Under the pieces are notes generated by a model. The model was not told the origin of the DNA and ran no database searches. It saw only the letters and a list, made by a program, of their open reading frames with translations. A stretch of DNA of 64,000 nt, taken from positions 186,001 through 250,000 of the forward strand of contig NZ_JACHBP010000001.1 of assembly GCF_014200375.1 (NCBI RefSeq), in the 5' to 3' direction. This stretch comes from Terrimesophilobacter mesophilus. Its GTDB lineage: Bacteria > Actinomycetota > Actinomycetes > Actinomycetales > Microbacteriaceae. A program made the position numbers and the translations under genes. Positions 53,332 to 62,183 of the stretch are shown here, in pieces. Position 1 is the first letter of the stretch. Each line of letters opens with the position of its first letter.

Positions 53332-54295
53332 CCAGAACGGGCAGCTCCAGGCCCGCGACAAGCTCACGTTCCTTCTCGCTCTCGTCCCGTACCTCATGGA
53401 TCATGACCGGGTGTCCGTCGAGGAGGCAGCACGGCAGTTCGGCGTCGGCGAGGAACAGATCCGCGACGCGGTCCGGCTCATCGCCGTCTCCGGGATCCCG
53501 GGGGAGACCGCGACCTACCAGCACGACGACCTCTTCGACATCGCGTGGGACGACTTCGACGACAACGACCAGATCGTGCTCACCAACCTCGTCGCCATCG
53601 ACGACTCCCCGCGCTTCTCCGGCAGGGAGGCCGCTGCGCTCATCGCAGGGCTCCAGTACCTGTCAGCCCTTCCCGAGAACGCCGACCGCGGCGCGGTCTC
53701 CCAGCTCATGGCGAAACTGTCCCGCGGCGCGAGCGGCACCCCGAGCGCCGTCGCGGTCGAGGCGGGCGAATCGGACACCGCGCTGGCCATCATCCGGGAT
53801 GCCGTCGCGACAGGTCGCCAAGTGAGATTCGACTACCTGAATTCGCACGGCATCCGGGAGGAGCGCCAGGTGGACCCGCTCCGCGTCGAATCCGTGGACG
53901 CGGATTGGTACCTGAGAGGCTGGTGCCATCTCCGCAAGGCGCTGCGGACGTTCCGACTCGATCGCATGGGCAACCTGGCCCTGACGACGGAGGACATCAG
54001 TTTTCGCCCGGAGGACGTCGCACTTCCCGACACGCTCTTCGAGGGATCACCGGACGATGTCGACGTGACACTCCGGCTCGCACCGGCCGCGCTCCCTCTC
54101 ATCGCCGATTACCGACCGGAGGTCGTCGCCGCAACGGATGCGCTCATCACCGCGAGGATCCGCGTCTCCAACCTGCACGTGGTCGCGCGACTCGTCAGCG
54201 GGATGCCGGGGCTCATCACGGTCGCCGAGCCCGTCGAGGCGGTGGCGCTCGTGGCAGAGTGGGCATCGGCGGGCCTGCGGCAGTACCAGGACTGA
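53324..54295 (+). CDS. pafC: WYL-domain regulator PafC
   Basis: The partner of PafB, 323 residues, with the same layout: an N-terminal winged helix (RDKLTFLLALVPYLM, then VSVEEAARQFGVGEEQIRDA), a WYL domain with VRFDYLNSHG and WYLRGWC, and a C-terminal WCX region. ATG 53324 overlaps the pafB stop by 8 bp. Confidence 0.92.
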   Translation: MADQNGQLQARDKLTFLLALVPYLMDHDRVSVEEAARQFGVGEEQIRDAVRLIAVSGIPGETATYQHDDLFDIAWDDFDDNDQIVLTNLVAIDDSPRFSGREAAALIAGLQYLSALPENADRGAVSQLMAKLSRGASGTPSAVAVEAGESDTALAIIRDAVATGRQVRFDYLNSHGIREERQVDPLRVESVDADWYLRGWCHLRKALRTFRLDRMGNLALTTEDISFRPEDVALPDTLFEGSPDDVDVTLRLAPAALPLIADYRPEVVAATDALITARIRVSNLHVVARLVSGMPGLITVAEPVEAVALVAEWASAGLRQYQD

Positions 54296-54308
54296 GCGGC
54301 AATCCGGC

Positions 54309-54314
54309 TAAACT
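54309..54314 (+). promoter_or_regulatory. -10 box of the tat operon (tentative)
   Basis: TAAACT about 38 bp before the tatA ATG. No clear -35 was found. The region between pafC and tatA has no LexA box; an isolated TTCGAAC is a half site only. Confidence 0.35.
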
Positions 54315-54351
54315 GTTTCGAACGGCACCGACGATGTAGAGGATGTTGCTG

Positions 54352-54552
54352 ATGTTTGCAGGCTTCACAGGTTGGCATGCGCTGATCATCTTGGTCATCG
54401 TCGTGCTTCTTTTCGGAGCGACCAAGCTCCCGGGCCTCGCCAAGAGCGTCGGACAGTCCATGAAGATCTTCCGCAGCGAGATGAAGTCGTCCGACCCTGA
54501 AGACCAGGCGAAGGACGCTCCCGACGATTCGCAGTCGACGCCCAAGTCGTAG
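54352..54552 (+). CDS. tatA: Twin-arginine translocase subunit TatA
   Basis: A 66-residue Tat pore component: hydrophobic N-terminal helix (about 9-24), the FGATKLPGLAKSVGQSMK hinge and amphipathic helix, and a short acidic tail. ATG 54352 was preferred over 54343 because AGAGGA lies 8 nt upstream. The gene pairs with tatC (5 bp downstream). No tatB is present, as is usual next to actinobacterial tatAC. Confidence 0.93.
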   Translation: MFAGFTGWHALIILVIVVLLFGATKLPGLAKSVGQSMKIFRSEMKSSDPEDQAKDAPDDSQSTPKS

Positions 54553-54557
54553 CTCCC

Positions 54558-55358
54558 ATGGCCGCCCGTGAGAAGCGAGGCGCGAACCGCGATCGCCGGA
54601 TGTCGCTCGGCCAGCACCTCATTGAGCTTCGGAAGAGACTGTTCCGGTCCGCCATCGGCGTCGTGCTCGGAGCCGTCGTCGGCTGGATCGTCTATCCCTG
54701 GGTGTGGGACGGACTCAGGGCTCCTATCGAGATCATCGCCGAATCCCGCAATGCGGTTCTGAATTACCAGGGCATCACAACCGCGTTCGACGTGCACATG
54801 CAGATCGCGATCTACGTGGGCATCCTCGTGTCGAGCCCGATCTGGCTCTACCAGCTCTTCGCATTCCTCGTCCCCGGCCTGACCGGCAGGGAGAAGCGCT
54901 ACACCTTCGGATTCGTGTTCACGGCCATACCGCTCTTCCTCGCCGGGTGCGCAGCGGGATGGTTCGTCGTACCGCACATCGTCATCCTGCTGAACTCGTT
55001 CGTCCCACCGGAGGATGCGAGCTTCATCGAGGCGAAGGACTATCTCGGGTTCGTCCTCAAGCTCATCCTCGCCGTCGGCGTCGCCTTCGTGCTTCCGGTC
55101 TTCCTCGTCCTGTTGAACTTCGTCGGTGTGCTTTCCGGCCGCACGATCCTCAAGGGATGGCGCATCGCGATCCTCACGATCACACTGTTCACCGCGATCG
55201 CGACGCCCGCCGCGGACCCGTTCTCCATGTTCCTGCTCGCGATACCGATGGTGTTCCTCTACTTCGTGGCGGTCGGAGTCGCGTACTGGCACGACGCCGT
55301 GGCAGCGAAACGGGCGAAGCGGCTGGATTCGGACCTCGGCACCCCGAGCATCGCGTGA
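54558..55358 (+). CDS. tatC: Twin-arginine translocase subunit TatC
   Basis: TatC recognises twin-arginine signal peptides. The 266-residue protein has six predicted helices, the LGQHLIELRKRLF N-terminus (family signature) and a SSPIWLYQLFAFLVPGL segment. Its stop overlaps the helY start (GTGA). Confidence 0.95.
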   Translation: MAAREKRGANRDRRMSLGQHLIELRKRLFRSAIGVVLGAVVGWIVYPWVWDGLRAPIEIIAESRNAVLNYQGITTAFDVHMQIAIYVGILVSSPIWLYQLFAFLVPGLTGREKRYTFGFVFTAIPLFLAGCAAGWFVVPHIVILLNSFVPPEDASFIEAKDYLGFVLKLILAVGVAFVLPVFLVLLNFVGVLSGRTILKGWRIAILTITLFTAIATPAADPFSMFLLAIPMVFLYFVAVGVAYWHDAVAAKRAKRLDSDLGTPSIA

Positions 55359-57739
55359 TCGACGGGTTCCGGCGCGGGCTCGGGTTCGAGCTCGACCCCT
55401 TCCAGGTGAGCGCCTGCACTGCGCTCGGGGAAGGCAGGAGCGTGCTCGTGGCGGCGCCGACCGGAGCGGGCAAGACCGTCGTCGCCGAATTCGCGGTCTA
55501 CCTCGCCATGCACTCGACCTCGACGAAGGTCTTCTACACGGCGCCGATGAAGGCGCTGAGCAACCAGAAGTACCAGGAGTTCGTCGCGGCCTACGGCGCC
55601 GATGACGTCGGACTCCTCACCGGCGACACCAACATCAATTCGCGGGCTCGGATCGTCGTCATGACGACCGAGGTGCTCCGCAACATGCTCTACGCCGACT
55701 CCGACCTCCTGCCGGATCTCGGGTTCGTCATCATGGACGAGGTGCATTACCTGGCCGACCGGTTCCGTGGCGCCGTGTGGGAAGAGGTGATCATCCACCT
55801 TCCGAGGGATGTCCGCCTCGTCTCCCTCAGCGCGACGGTGTCCAACGCGGAGGAGTTCGGCGACTGGTTGCAGACCGTTCGCGGTGACACCGCCGTGATC
55901 GTCTCGGAGGAGCGGCCGGTGCCGCTCGACCAGCACATCCTCATGCGCAACAAGCTCGTGGACCTGTTCGACACGAGGACGGGCTCGGCGCGCGGCACGT
56001 CCGACCACCGGGTCAACCCGGAGCTCGTCCAGATGGCCCGGTACGGCGGACGGACCCTCAACGCGCGCCAGATGAAGGATGTCGGCCGATACCACTCCCG
56101 AGGCGGGCGCCCGCAGGAGTTCAAGCTCGATCGTTCCGCCGTCATCCGACTGCTCGAAGACCGGAACCTGTTGCCGGCGATCTTCTTCATCTTCAGCCGG
56201 GTGGGCTGCGATTCGGCCGTCAGCCAGGTGCTGCGCTCCGGAGTGCGGCTCACCACCGTCGCGGAGCGCGACGAGATCCGCGCGATCGTCGAGGAGCGCT
56301 GTCGCACGATCCCGGATGGCGATCTCGCCGTTCTCGGCTATTGGGAGTGGCTCGGCGGGCTCGAACGGGGTGTCGCGGCCCACCACGCCGGGATGCTTCC
56401 CGCGTTCAAGGAGGTCGTCGAGGACCTGTTCCGCAGGAAGCTCCTCAAGGTCGTGTTCGCCACGGAGACCCTTGCCCTCGGCATCAACATGCCGGCACGC
56501 ACCGTCGTGCTCGAGAAGCTCGAGAAGTTCAACGGTGAGGCACGCGTGCCGATCACGCCGGGGGAGTACACCCAGCTCACCGGGCGCGCGGGCCGGCGGG
56601 GCATCGACGTCGAGGGGCACTCCGTCATCCAGTGGCAGGACGGGCTCGATCCGCAGGCCGTGGCGTCGCTCGCCTCGCGCCGCACCTACCCGCTCAACTC
56701 CAGCTTCAGCCCGAGCTACAACATGGCGGTGAACCTGATCGCCCAGTTCGGACGCCAGCGTACGAGGGAGATCCTCGAGACGTCGTTCGCCCAGTTCCAG
56801 GCCGACCGTGGTGTCGTGGACCTGGCCCGCAAGGTTCGCGGGCAGGAGGAGTCCCTCGCGGGCTACGAGAAGGCGATGACCTGCCACCTGGGCGACTTCC
56901 GCGAGTATTCGGGCATCCGGCGAGAGCTCACCGACCTCGAGCGCAAGGGAGCAGGGCGAGCAGAGGCCTCCAGCCGATCGGAGCGGGATCGACGCCAGAA
57001 GAGGCTCACGGAACTGCGCACGGCGATGAGACGGCATCCCTGCCACGGCTGCAGCGACCGCGAGGCGCACGCGAGGTGGGCGGAGCGCTGGTGGAGCCTC
57101 ACGCGCAGCACGGATGAGCTTCGGCGGCAGATCACCAGTCGCACGGGCGCCATCTCGCGGATCTTCGATCGCGTCGCGGACGTGCTCCTCGAACTCGGCT
57201 ACCTGAATCAGGATGCCGGCGGGGAGCTCACGGTCGCCGCGCCGGGCCGCACCCTCCGAAAGATCTACGGTGAACGCGATCTCCTCGTCGCAGAATGCCT
57301 TCGGGCCGGCGCGTGGAACGGACTCGATGCCGCCGGCCTCGCGGCGATGGCCGCCGCGCTCGTCTACGAGCCCCGGCGGGACGACGGACAGTATTCGGAT
57401 CGCCAGCTCCCGCGAGGAGGGTTCCGTGCCGCGCTGGAGAGGACGACGACTCTGTGGAGCACCCTCGACGACCTCGAGCGGGCGAACAAGCTGCCGGGTA
57501 GCGAGCCCATCTCTGCGGGCATCTCGCTTGCGATGAGCCGCTGGGCGCAGGGAAGCACCCTGGATCGGGTGCTCGAGGAGGCCGACCTGGCCGCGGGCGA
57601 CTTCGTCCGCATCACGAAGCAGGCGATCGATCTCCTGGACCAGCTGTCCACCGTCGCCGACGCGCCCATCGGCGGACTCGCCAGAAGCGCCCTCGACGCC
57701 ATCCGGCGAGGGATCGTCGCATACTCGAGTGTGGCGTGA
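55355..57739 (+). CDS. helY: DExH-box helicase HelY/Mtr4-like
   Basis: A 794-residue SF2 helicase of the Ski2/Mtr4 group, related to mycobacterial HelY (Rv2092c). Motif I is APTGAGKT (34-41), motif II DEVHY (128-132), motif III SLSATVSN and motif VI QLTGRAGRRG. A middle region carries a CHGCSDR zinc-like element, and a DSHCT-like C-terminal domain follows. It probably acts on RNA or DNA; the in vivo target is unknown. GTG 55355 overlaps tatC. Confidence 0.9.
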   Translation: MIDGFRRGLGFELDPFQVSACTALGEGRSVLVAAPTGAGKTVVAEFAVYLAMHSTSTKVFYTAPMKALSNQKYQEFVAAYGADDVGLLTGDTNINSRARIVVMTTEVLRNMLYADSDLLPDLGFVIMDEVHYLADRFRGAVWEEVIIHLPRDVRLVSLSATVSNAEEFGDWLQTVRGDTAVIVSEERPVPLDQHILMRNKLVDLFDTRTGSARGTSDHRVNPELVQMARYGGRTLNARQMKDVGRYHSRGGRPQEFKLDRSAVIRLLEDRNLLPAIFFIFSRVGCDSAVSQVLRSGVRLTTVAERDEIRAIVEERCRTIPDGDLAVLGYWEWLGGLERGVAAHHAGMLPAFKEVVEDLFRRKLLKVVFATETLALGINMPARTVVLEKLEKFNGEARVPITPGEYTQLTGRAGRRGIDVEGHSVIQWQDGLDPQAVASLASRRTYPLNSSFSPSYNMAVNLIAQFGRQRTREILETSFAQFQADRGVVDLARKVRGQEESLAGYEKAMTCHLGDFREYSGIRRELTDLERKGAGRAEASSRSERDRRQKRLTELRTAMRRHPCHGCSDREAHARWAERWWSLTRSTDELRRQITSRTGAISRIFDRVADVLLELGYLNQDAGGELTVAAPGRTLRKIYGERDLLVAECLRAGAWNGLDAAGLAAMAAALVYEPRRDDGQYSDRQLPRGGFRAALERTTTLWSTLDDLERANKLPGSEPISAGISLAMSRWAQGSTLDRVLEEADLAAGDFVRITKQAIDLLDQLSTVADAPIGGLARSALDAIRRGIVAYSSVA

Positions 57740-57743
57740 CCCC

Positions 57744-59315
57744 ATGACCCCGATCACGAAGCGCTTCCTCGACCTCGCGCCGGCGCCCGCCGCACCGGTC
57801 TGGCTCGCGGCGGCCGCCTCGGCGGCATCCGGGCCCATCACGGCCGCGGCGTTCCCCGCCCTGGGCTGGTGGCCGCTCGTCTTCGCCGGTACCGGCCTCA
57901 TGATCTGGTCGGTCAGGGGTCGGAGGCTCGGGACGGCCTTCCTGCTCGGACTGCTGGGAGGATTCTCCTTCTGGGGCACCCACATCTTCTGGCTCACGAT
58001 CTACCTCGGCCCGGTGCCCTGGCTCGCCCTCGCCGGCCTGCAGACCGTGTTCTTCGCGCTCGGCGCCATGCTGCTCGCCCTGGCCTGGCGGGTCATCCCG
58101 AGGCTCTGGCCCGGCCGGCGGGGCAGACTCGTTCTCCTGCCCGCCGTGCTCGGGGCCGTGTGGAGCCTCCGGGAGTCGATCACGAGCAACTGGCCCTATG
58201 GCGGTTTCTCCTGGGGCAGGCTCGCATTCTCGCAATCGGAGAGCCCGTTCGGTCCGCTCGTCGCGTGGCTGGGGGCATCCGGTCTGAGCTTCCTCCTCGC
58301 CTGGCTGAGCGTGATCCTCGTCCAGGCCATCCGAGAGTCCGGCCTTCGCATACCACTGCGGGGAATCGTCGCATCGGCCTCGGTGGTCATCGTCCTCGCG
58401 ATCCCCGCCTGGCCGACCGTGACCGACGGGACGTTCCGCGTCGCAGCAGTGCAGGGCAACTCGGATGCCGGCCTGTTCGCGCACCGTGTGCCAGGACAGA
58501 CGCTCAACGACCACATCACCGGGACGGTTCCGCTCTTCGGCACTCCCGTCGACGTCGTCGTCTGGCCGGAGAACGCATCCGACCTCAATCCGCTGACCCA
58601 TCCGGATGCCGCCAGGGCGCTCGACTACATCACCGAGGGAATGCGCGCGCCGCTCGTCACCGGCACGATCACCGAAGACGCGCACGGCCATACCTTCAAC
58701 TCGCTCCTGTTGTGGGAGGCCGGCAGGGGAGCCGTCGACCAGTACGACAAGATCCACCCCGTCCCGTTCGCCGAGTACATCCCCGATCGCAGCTTCTGGT
58801 ACCCCCTTGCGCCGGCGATGCTCGACCTGGTCCCGCGCGACTACACGATCGGCACCCGCGACAACATCTTCGACATCGACGGTGTCAAGGCCGGCCTGGC
58901 CATCTGCTTCGACATCGTCGACGACTCGCTCATCCGCCAGATGATGTCGGATGGTGCCCGCGTCATCCTCGCTCCCACGAACAACGCCGACTTCGGCCAC
59001 ACGGATGAGAACGTGCAGCAACTGGCGATCGCCAGACTGCGGGCGATCGAGACCGGTCGCAGCGTCGTCCAGGTATCGACCGTCGGGGTGAGCGCGATCA
59101 TGGCCCCGGATGGCAGCACGATCTCCCGCCTCCCGACGTTCACCCCCGGGTCGATGGTCGAGGACGTGCCCTTGAGCTCCGCCGTCACACCCGCCACGGT
59201 GATCGGCGCGGACGCCGACTGGGCCGTGGGCGGATTCGCGATCGCCGCGCTCATCGCCGGACTGCTCGCCGGGTTGCCGCCATCCGGGGCCCGGAGGGGG
59301 AAGCGACATGGCTGA
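57744..59315 (+). CDS. lnt: Apolipoprotein N-acyltransferase Lnt
   Basis: Lnt attaches the N-terminal acyl chain to lipoproteins. The 523-residue protein has about eight membrane helices and a nitrilase-like periplasmic domain with the catalytic triad Glu276 (WPENASD), Lys336 (QYDKIHPVPF) and Cys388 (LAICFDIV). ATG 57744 is preferred over GTG 57729, which would overlap helY. It overlaps the mannose synthase gene by 8 bp; in mycobacteria the two activities are fused in Ppm1. Confidence 0.9.
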   Translation: MTPITKRFLDLAPAPAAPVWLAAAASAASGPITAAAFPALGWWPLVFAGTGLMIWSVRGRRLGTAFLLGLLGGFSFWGTHIFWLTIYLGPVPWLALAGLQTVFFALGAMLLALAWRVIPRLWPGRRGRLVLLPAVLGAVWSLRESITSNWPYGGFSWGRLAFSQSESPFGPLVAWLGASGLSFLLAWLSVILVQAIRESGLRIPLRGIVASASVVIVLAIPAWPTVTDGTFRVAAVQGNSDAGLFAHRVPGQTLNDHITGTVPLFGTPVDVVVWPENASDLNPLTHPDAARALDYITEGMRAPLVTGTITEDAHGHTFNSLLLWEAGRGAVDQYDKIHPVPFAEYIPDRSFWYPLAPAMLDLVPRDYTIGTRDNIFDIDGVKAGLAICFDIVDDSLIRQMMSDGARVILAPTNNADFGHTDENVQQLAIARLRAIETGRSVVQVSTVGVSAIMAPDGSTISRLPTFTPGSMVEDVPLSSAVTPATVIGADADWAVGGFAIAALIAGLLAGLPPSGARRGKRHG

Positions 59316-60027
59316 CACCCTCGTCATCATCCCGACCTACAACGAGCGGGACAGCCTCGCCGCCCTCGTCGGGCGAGTGCGCCAGAGAGTGCCCGGCGCC
59401 GACGTCCTCATCATCGACGACTCCAGCCCGGATGGCACGGGGGAGCTCGCCGACCGGCTGGCGTCGGACGACCCCGTGGTGGGCGTCGTCCACCGCGCCC
59501 GAAAGGACGGACTCGGGCGCGCATACCTCACGGGGTTCCACTACGCGATGGAACGCGGGTATCACTACATCGTCGAGATCGACGCGGACGGCTCGCACGA
59601 CCCCGCCGACCTTCCCGCCATGGTGCGGGACGCGCGCAACGGTGCGAGCCTCGTCCTCGGCTCGCGATGGGTTCCAGGGGGCTCTGTACTGAACTGGCCG
59701 TGGGCGAGGCGGATGATCTCACGCATCGGGAACTCTTATGCGCGGGCAGTCCTCGGGTCCAGAATCCGGGATCTCACATCCGGTTTCCGGGTGTTCCGGG
59801 TGGAGACCCTGCGAAGTCTCGACCTCAGCGCGGTGGCATCGCAGGGGTACTGCTTCCAGATCGAGCTCGCCTGGCTCGTCGAACGCAGGGGTCTCCTCGT
59901 CGTCGAGCACCCCATCACGTTCGTCGAGCGCGCAGCGGGCAGGTCGAAGATGCACATCGGCATCGTGATCGAGGCGCTCGCACGCGTCACCGTGTGGGGG
60001 ATCACCGGGCGCAGGACGCGCCGGTAG
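59308..60027 (+). CDS. Polyprenol-phosphate mannose synthase
   Basis: A GT2 enzyme of 239 residues making polyprenyl-phosphate mannose from GDP-mannose. Features: LVIIPTYNERDSL, IDDSSPDGTG, EIDADGSHDP (Asp92, Asp94), and SQGYCFQIELAWL. It is the unfused counterpart of the mycobacterial Ppm1 C-terminal domain, lying right after lnt. The donor should feed lipoglycan or glycoprotein synthesis. It is paralogous to 19870-20643. It is convergent with rbpA (4 bp apart). Confidence 0.92.
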   Translation: MADTLVIIPTYNERDSLAALVGRVRQRVPGADVLIIDDSSPDGTGELADRLASDDPVVGVVHRARKDGLGRAYLTGFHYAMERGYHYIVEIDADGSHDPADLPAMVRDARNGASLVLGSRWVPGGSVLNWPWARRMISRIGNSYARAVLGSRIRDLTSGFRVFRVETLRSLDLSAVASQGYCFQIELAWLVERRGLLVVEHPITFVERAAGRSKMHIGIVIEALARVTVWGITGRRTRR

Positions 60028-60031
60028 GGGA

Positions 60032-60397
60032 CTAGGCCCCTATCTTGTGCTCCCCGCGGCGGGCACGAAGGTAGGCGAGACGCTCATCGAGCAGTTCCTG
60101 GAGTTCATCGCGCGTGCGGCGCTCGAGAAGCATGTCCCAGTGACTGCGCGGAATACGCGCCTCGACCTGGTCCAGCGGCACCGGCTTGCCGTTCTCACCG
60201 AGTAGGTGACCCTCGCGACCGCTCTTGGGGGACTCCCACAGGGTCGGGATCTCGGCGTCGGCGGAGAAGGTGACCTCGAAGGTGGAGCCGTCATCGAGCT
60301 GATAGGTGCTCCGACGCCGTGGCGAGAACGTCACGCCCTCTTCGCTCTGAAGGCTCTGTGCGCCCAAGCGCATTCCCCGCAAGCTGCGATCCGCCAT
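60032..60397 (-). CDS. rbpA: RNA polymerase-binding protein RbpA
   Basis: RbpA binds RNA polymerase and the principal sigma factor and stabilises promoter complexes in Actinobacteria. The 121-residue protein starts ADRSLRGMRLGAQSLQSEEG, a family hallmark. The core region, where other RbpA proteins have WECRFCG-type cysteines, reads WESPKSG with no Cys, so this is the zinc-free kind. The C-terminal helices (RSHWDMLLERRTRDELQELL) contact sigma. Its frame extends upstream to 60430, but ATG 60397 fits the family. Confidence 0.93.
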   Translation of the reverse strand: MADRSLRGMRLGAQSLQSEEGVTFSPRRRSTYQLDDGSTFEVTFSADAEIPTLWESPKSGREGHLLGENGKPVPLDQVEARIPRSHWDMLLERRTRDELQELLDERLAYLRARRGEHKIGA

Positions 60398-60517
60398 GGT
60401 CTCGACCCCTTTTCCGTACGCGTCTGTCACAAGTTATAAACCACCAAGCTGGGCATAACCTTTCCGCCGGACACCTTTCACAGCGGGTTCCCAGACTTCG
60501 TGAATCGGGGTACAGCG

Positions 60518-61297
60518 CTACCGCCGGGAACGCACGATGTCGATCGCGAGATCCGCTCGGTCGGTGACGATTCCGTCGACGCCGAGATCCAGCAGCCGGA
60601 CCATGTCATCCGGCTCGTTGATCGTCCACACGTGCACCTCGGTGCCGGCCGCTCTGGCCATCCGGATGAGCGGGGGAGTGACGACCTGCACACCCTTCCA
60701 CCGCTCGGGAAGCTGCACGGCGTCGACCGAGGCGAGCAGTGCGCGAGCACGCCGCCGCCAGCGCAGCCTCGAGGCGAGGAGGACCTTCGCCATGGTGCCG
60801 AAGGATGCCGAGGTCGCCACCCCGGGCAGGCCCTTCACGGCTGCGCGACGTCGTGCGTCGCTGAACGAGGTGACGAGAACCCGATCGATCGCGTTGAGGG
60901 ACCGGATCGCCGCGATCGTCGGTTCGACCGCGCCGGCAGACTTGATGTCGATGTTGAACCGCGCATCCGGGAACGCGTCGATCGCCTCCGAGAGCGTCGC
61001 GAATCCCTGTCCTGCGCCCAGGTCGACGCGGCGCAGTTCGACCGAGGTCAGCTGGTCCACCCTGACTGCGCGGCCGGCGATCCTGTCGAGGGTGTCATCG
61101 TGGCTGATGACGGCGACACCGTCCGAACTCTCGTGCACGTCGGTCTCGATGTGCGTGACACCGACAGCGAGCGCCTTCGCGAACGCGAGGAGGGTGTTCT
61201 CTGGCGCCTCGGTGGCGAGCCCCCTGTGCGCGAGCACACGAGGCGGGGGAGTGTGGAGATAACCTCCCCCCGAAGCGCCGTTACGCGCCGTGTTCAC
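60518..61297 (-). CDS. Glycerophosphodiester phosphodiesterase
   Basis: A GDPD-family hydrolase of 259 residues. Active-site sequences are LAHRG (His24), TEAPENT, ETDVH and ISHDDTLDR. It should cleave glycerophosphodiesters to glycerol-3-phosphate. It has no signal peptide, so it is probably cytoplasmic. GTG 61297 gives a 17-bp overlap with the SPFH stop; an internal GTG near residue 21 is an alternative. Confidence 0.85.
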   Translation of the reverse strand: MNTARNGASGGGYLHTPPPRVLAHRGLATEAPENTLLAFAKALAVGVTHIETDVHESSDGVAVISHDDTLDRIAGRAVRVDQLTSVELRRVDLGAGQGFATLSEAIDAFPDARFNIDIKSAGAVEPTIAAIRSLNAIDRVLVTSFSDARRRAAVKGLPGVATSASFGTMAKVLLASRLRWRRRARALLASVDAVQLPERWKGVQVVTPPLIRMARAAGTEVHVWTINEPDDMVRLLDLGVDGIVTDRADLAIDIVRSRR

Positions 61298-62183
61298 CCT
61301 TGCTGCCCAGGAATCCGCCGGTGATCCCCTTGAGCGCCTCCGTGAACTCCGAGGGGATGATCCACAGCTTGCTCGCATCACCCTCGGCGATCTTCGGAAG
61401 GGTCAGCAGGTACTGGTATGCGAGAAGCTTCGGGTCGGGGTCGCCGTCGTGAATCGCCTTGAAGACGGTCGTGATGGCCTGCCCTTCACCCTCGGCTCGG
61501 AGCACGGCGGCCTTCGCGTCACCCTCGGCCTTGAGGATCGCGGCCTGCCGCGCACCCTCCGCCTCGAGGATCTGGGATTGCTTCGTACCCTCCGCCGTGA
61601 GAATGACGGCCCGCCGGTCGCGCTCGGCGCGCATCTGCTTCTCCATCGAGTCCTGGATGGAGATGGGCGGGTCGATCGCCTTCAGCTCCACACGGCCGAC
61701 CCGGATGCCCCACTTGCCGGTCGACTCGTCCAGCACGACGCGGAGCTTTCCGTTGATGGTGTCGCGCGAGGTGAGGGCCTCTTCGAGGTTCAGCCCGCCG
61801 ACGACGTTACGCAGTGTCGTCGTCGTGAGCTGCTCGACAGCACCGAGATAGTTGGCGATCTCATACGTCGCCGCTCGAGCATCCGTGACCTGGAAGAACA
61901 CGACCGTGTCGATCGACACGACGAGGTTGTCCTCCGTGATGACCGGCTGCGGCGGAAAGGACACGACCTGCTCGCGCATGTCGATCAGCGGGCGCACCCG
62001 GTCGATGAGCGGGATCACGACGTTGAGGCCCGGCATGAGGGTCTTGTGGTACTTGCCGAGCCGCTCGACGACGCCGGCCCTCGCCTGGGGGATGATCCGG
62101 ATGGCACGGAACAGGATCGTGAGCACGAAGATCGCGACAACCGCGATCAGCAGCACGAGGAGAATGGTGCCGAAATCGTTCAC
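61281..62183 (-). CDS. SPFH/band 7 (stomatin-like) membrane protein
   Basis: A 300-residue membrane protein: an N-terminal helix (6-26), the band 7 core (IIPQARAGVVERLGKY, DMREQVVSFPPQPVITEDN) and a coiled-coil domain with AEGTKQSQILEAEGARQAAILKAEG-like repeats at about 200-250. Stomatin-like proteins organise membrane domains with NfeD. The start is GTG 62183, overlapping the nfeD stop (GTGA). Confidence 0.92.
   Translation of the reverse strand: MNDFGTILLVLLIAVVAIFVLTILFRAIRIIPQARAGVVERLGKYHKTLMPGLNVVIPLIDRVRPLIDMREQVVSFPPQPVITEDNLVVSIDTVVFFQVTDARAATYEIANYLGAVEQLTTTTLRNVVGGLNLEEALTSRDTINGKLRVVLDESTGKWGIRVGRVELKAIDPPISIQDSMEKQMRAERDRRAVILTAEGTKQSQILEAEGARQAAILKAEGDAKAAVLRAEGEGQAITTVFKAIHDGDPDPKLLAYQYLLTLPKIAEGDASKLWIIPSEFTEALKGITGGFLGSKGEHGA

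Noticed and set aside
54314..54324. TTTCGAACGGC as a LexA box before tatA
   Set aside because: Only one half site is present, with no GTTCG partner at the right distance.
55259..57997. A 912-codon minus-strand frame opposite helY
   Set aside because: Antisense to intact helicase motifs and low-complexity in composition.
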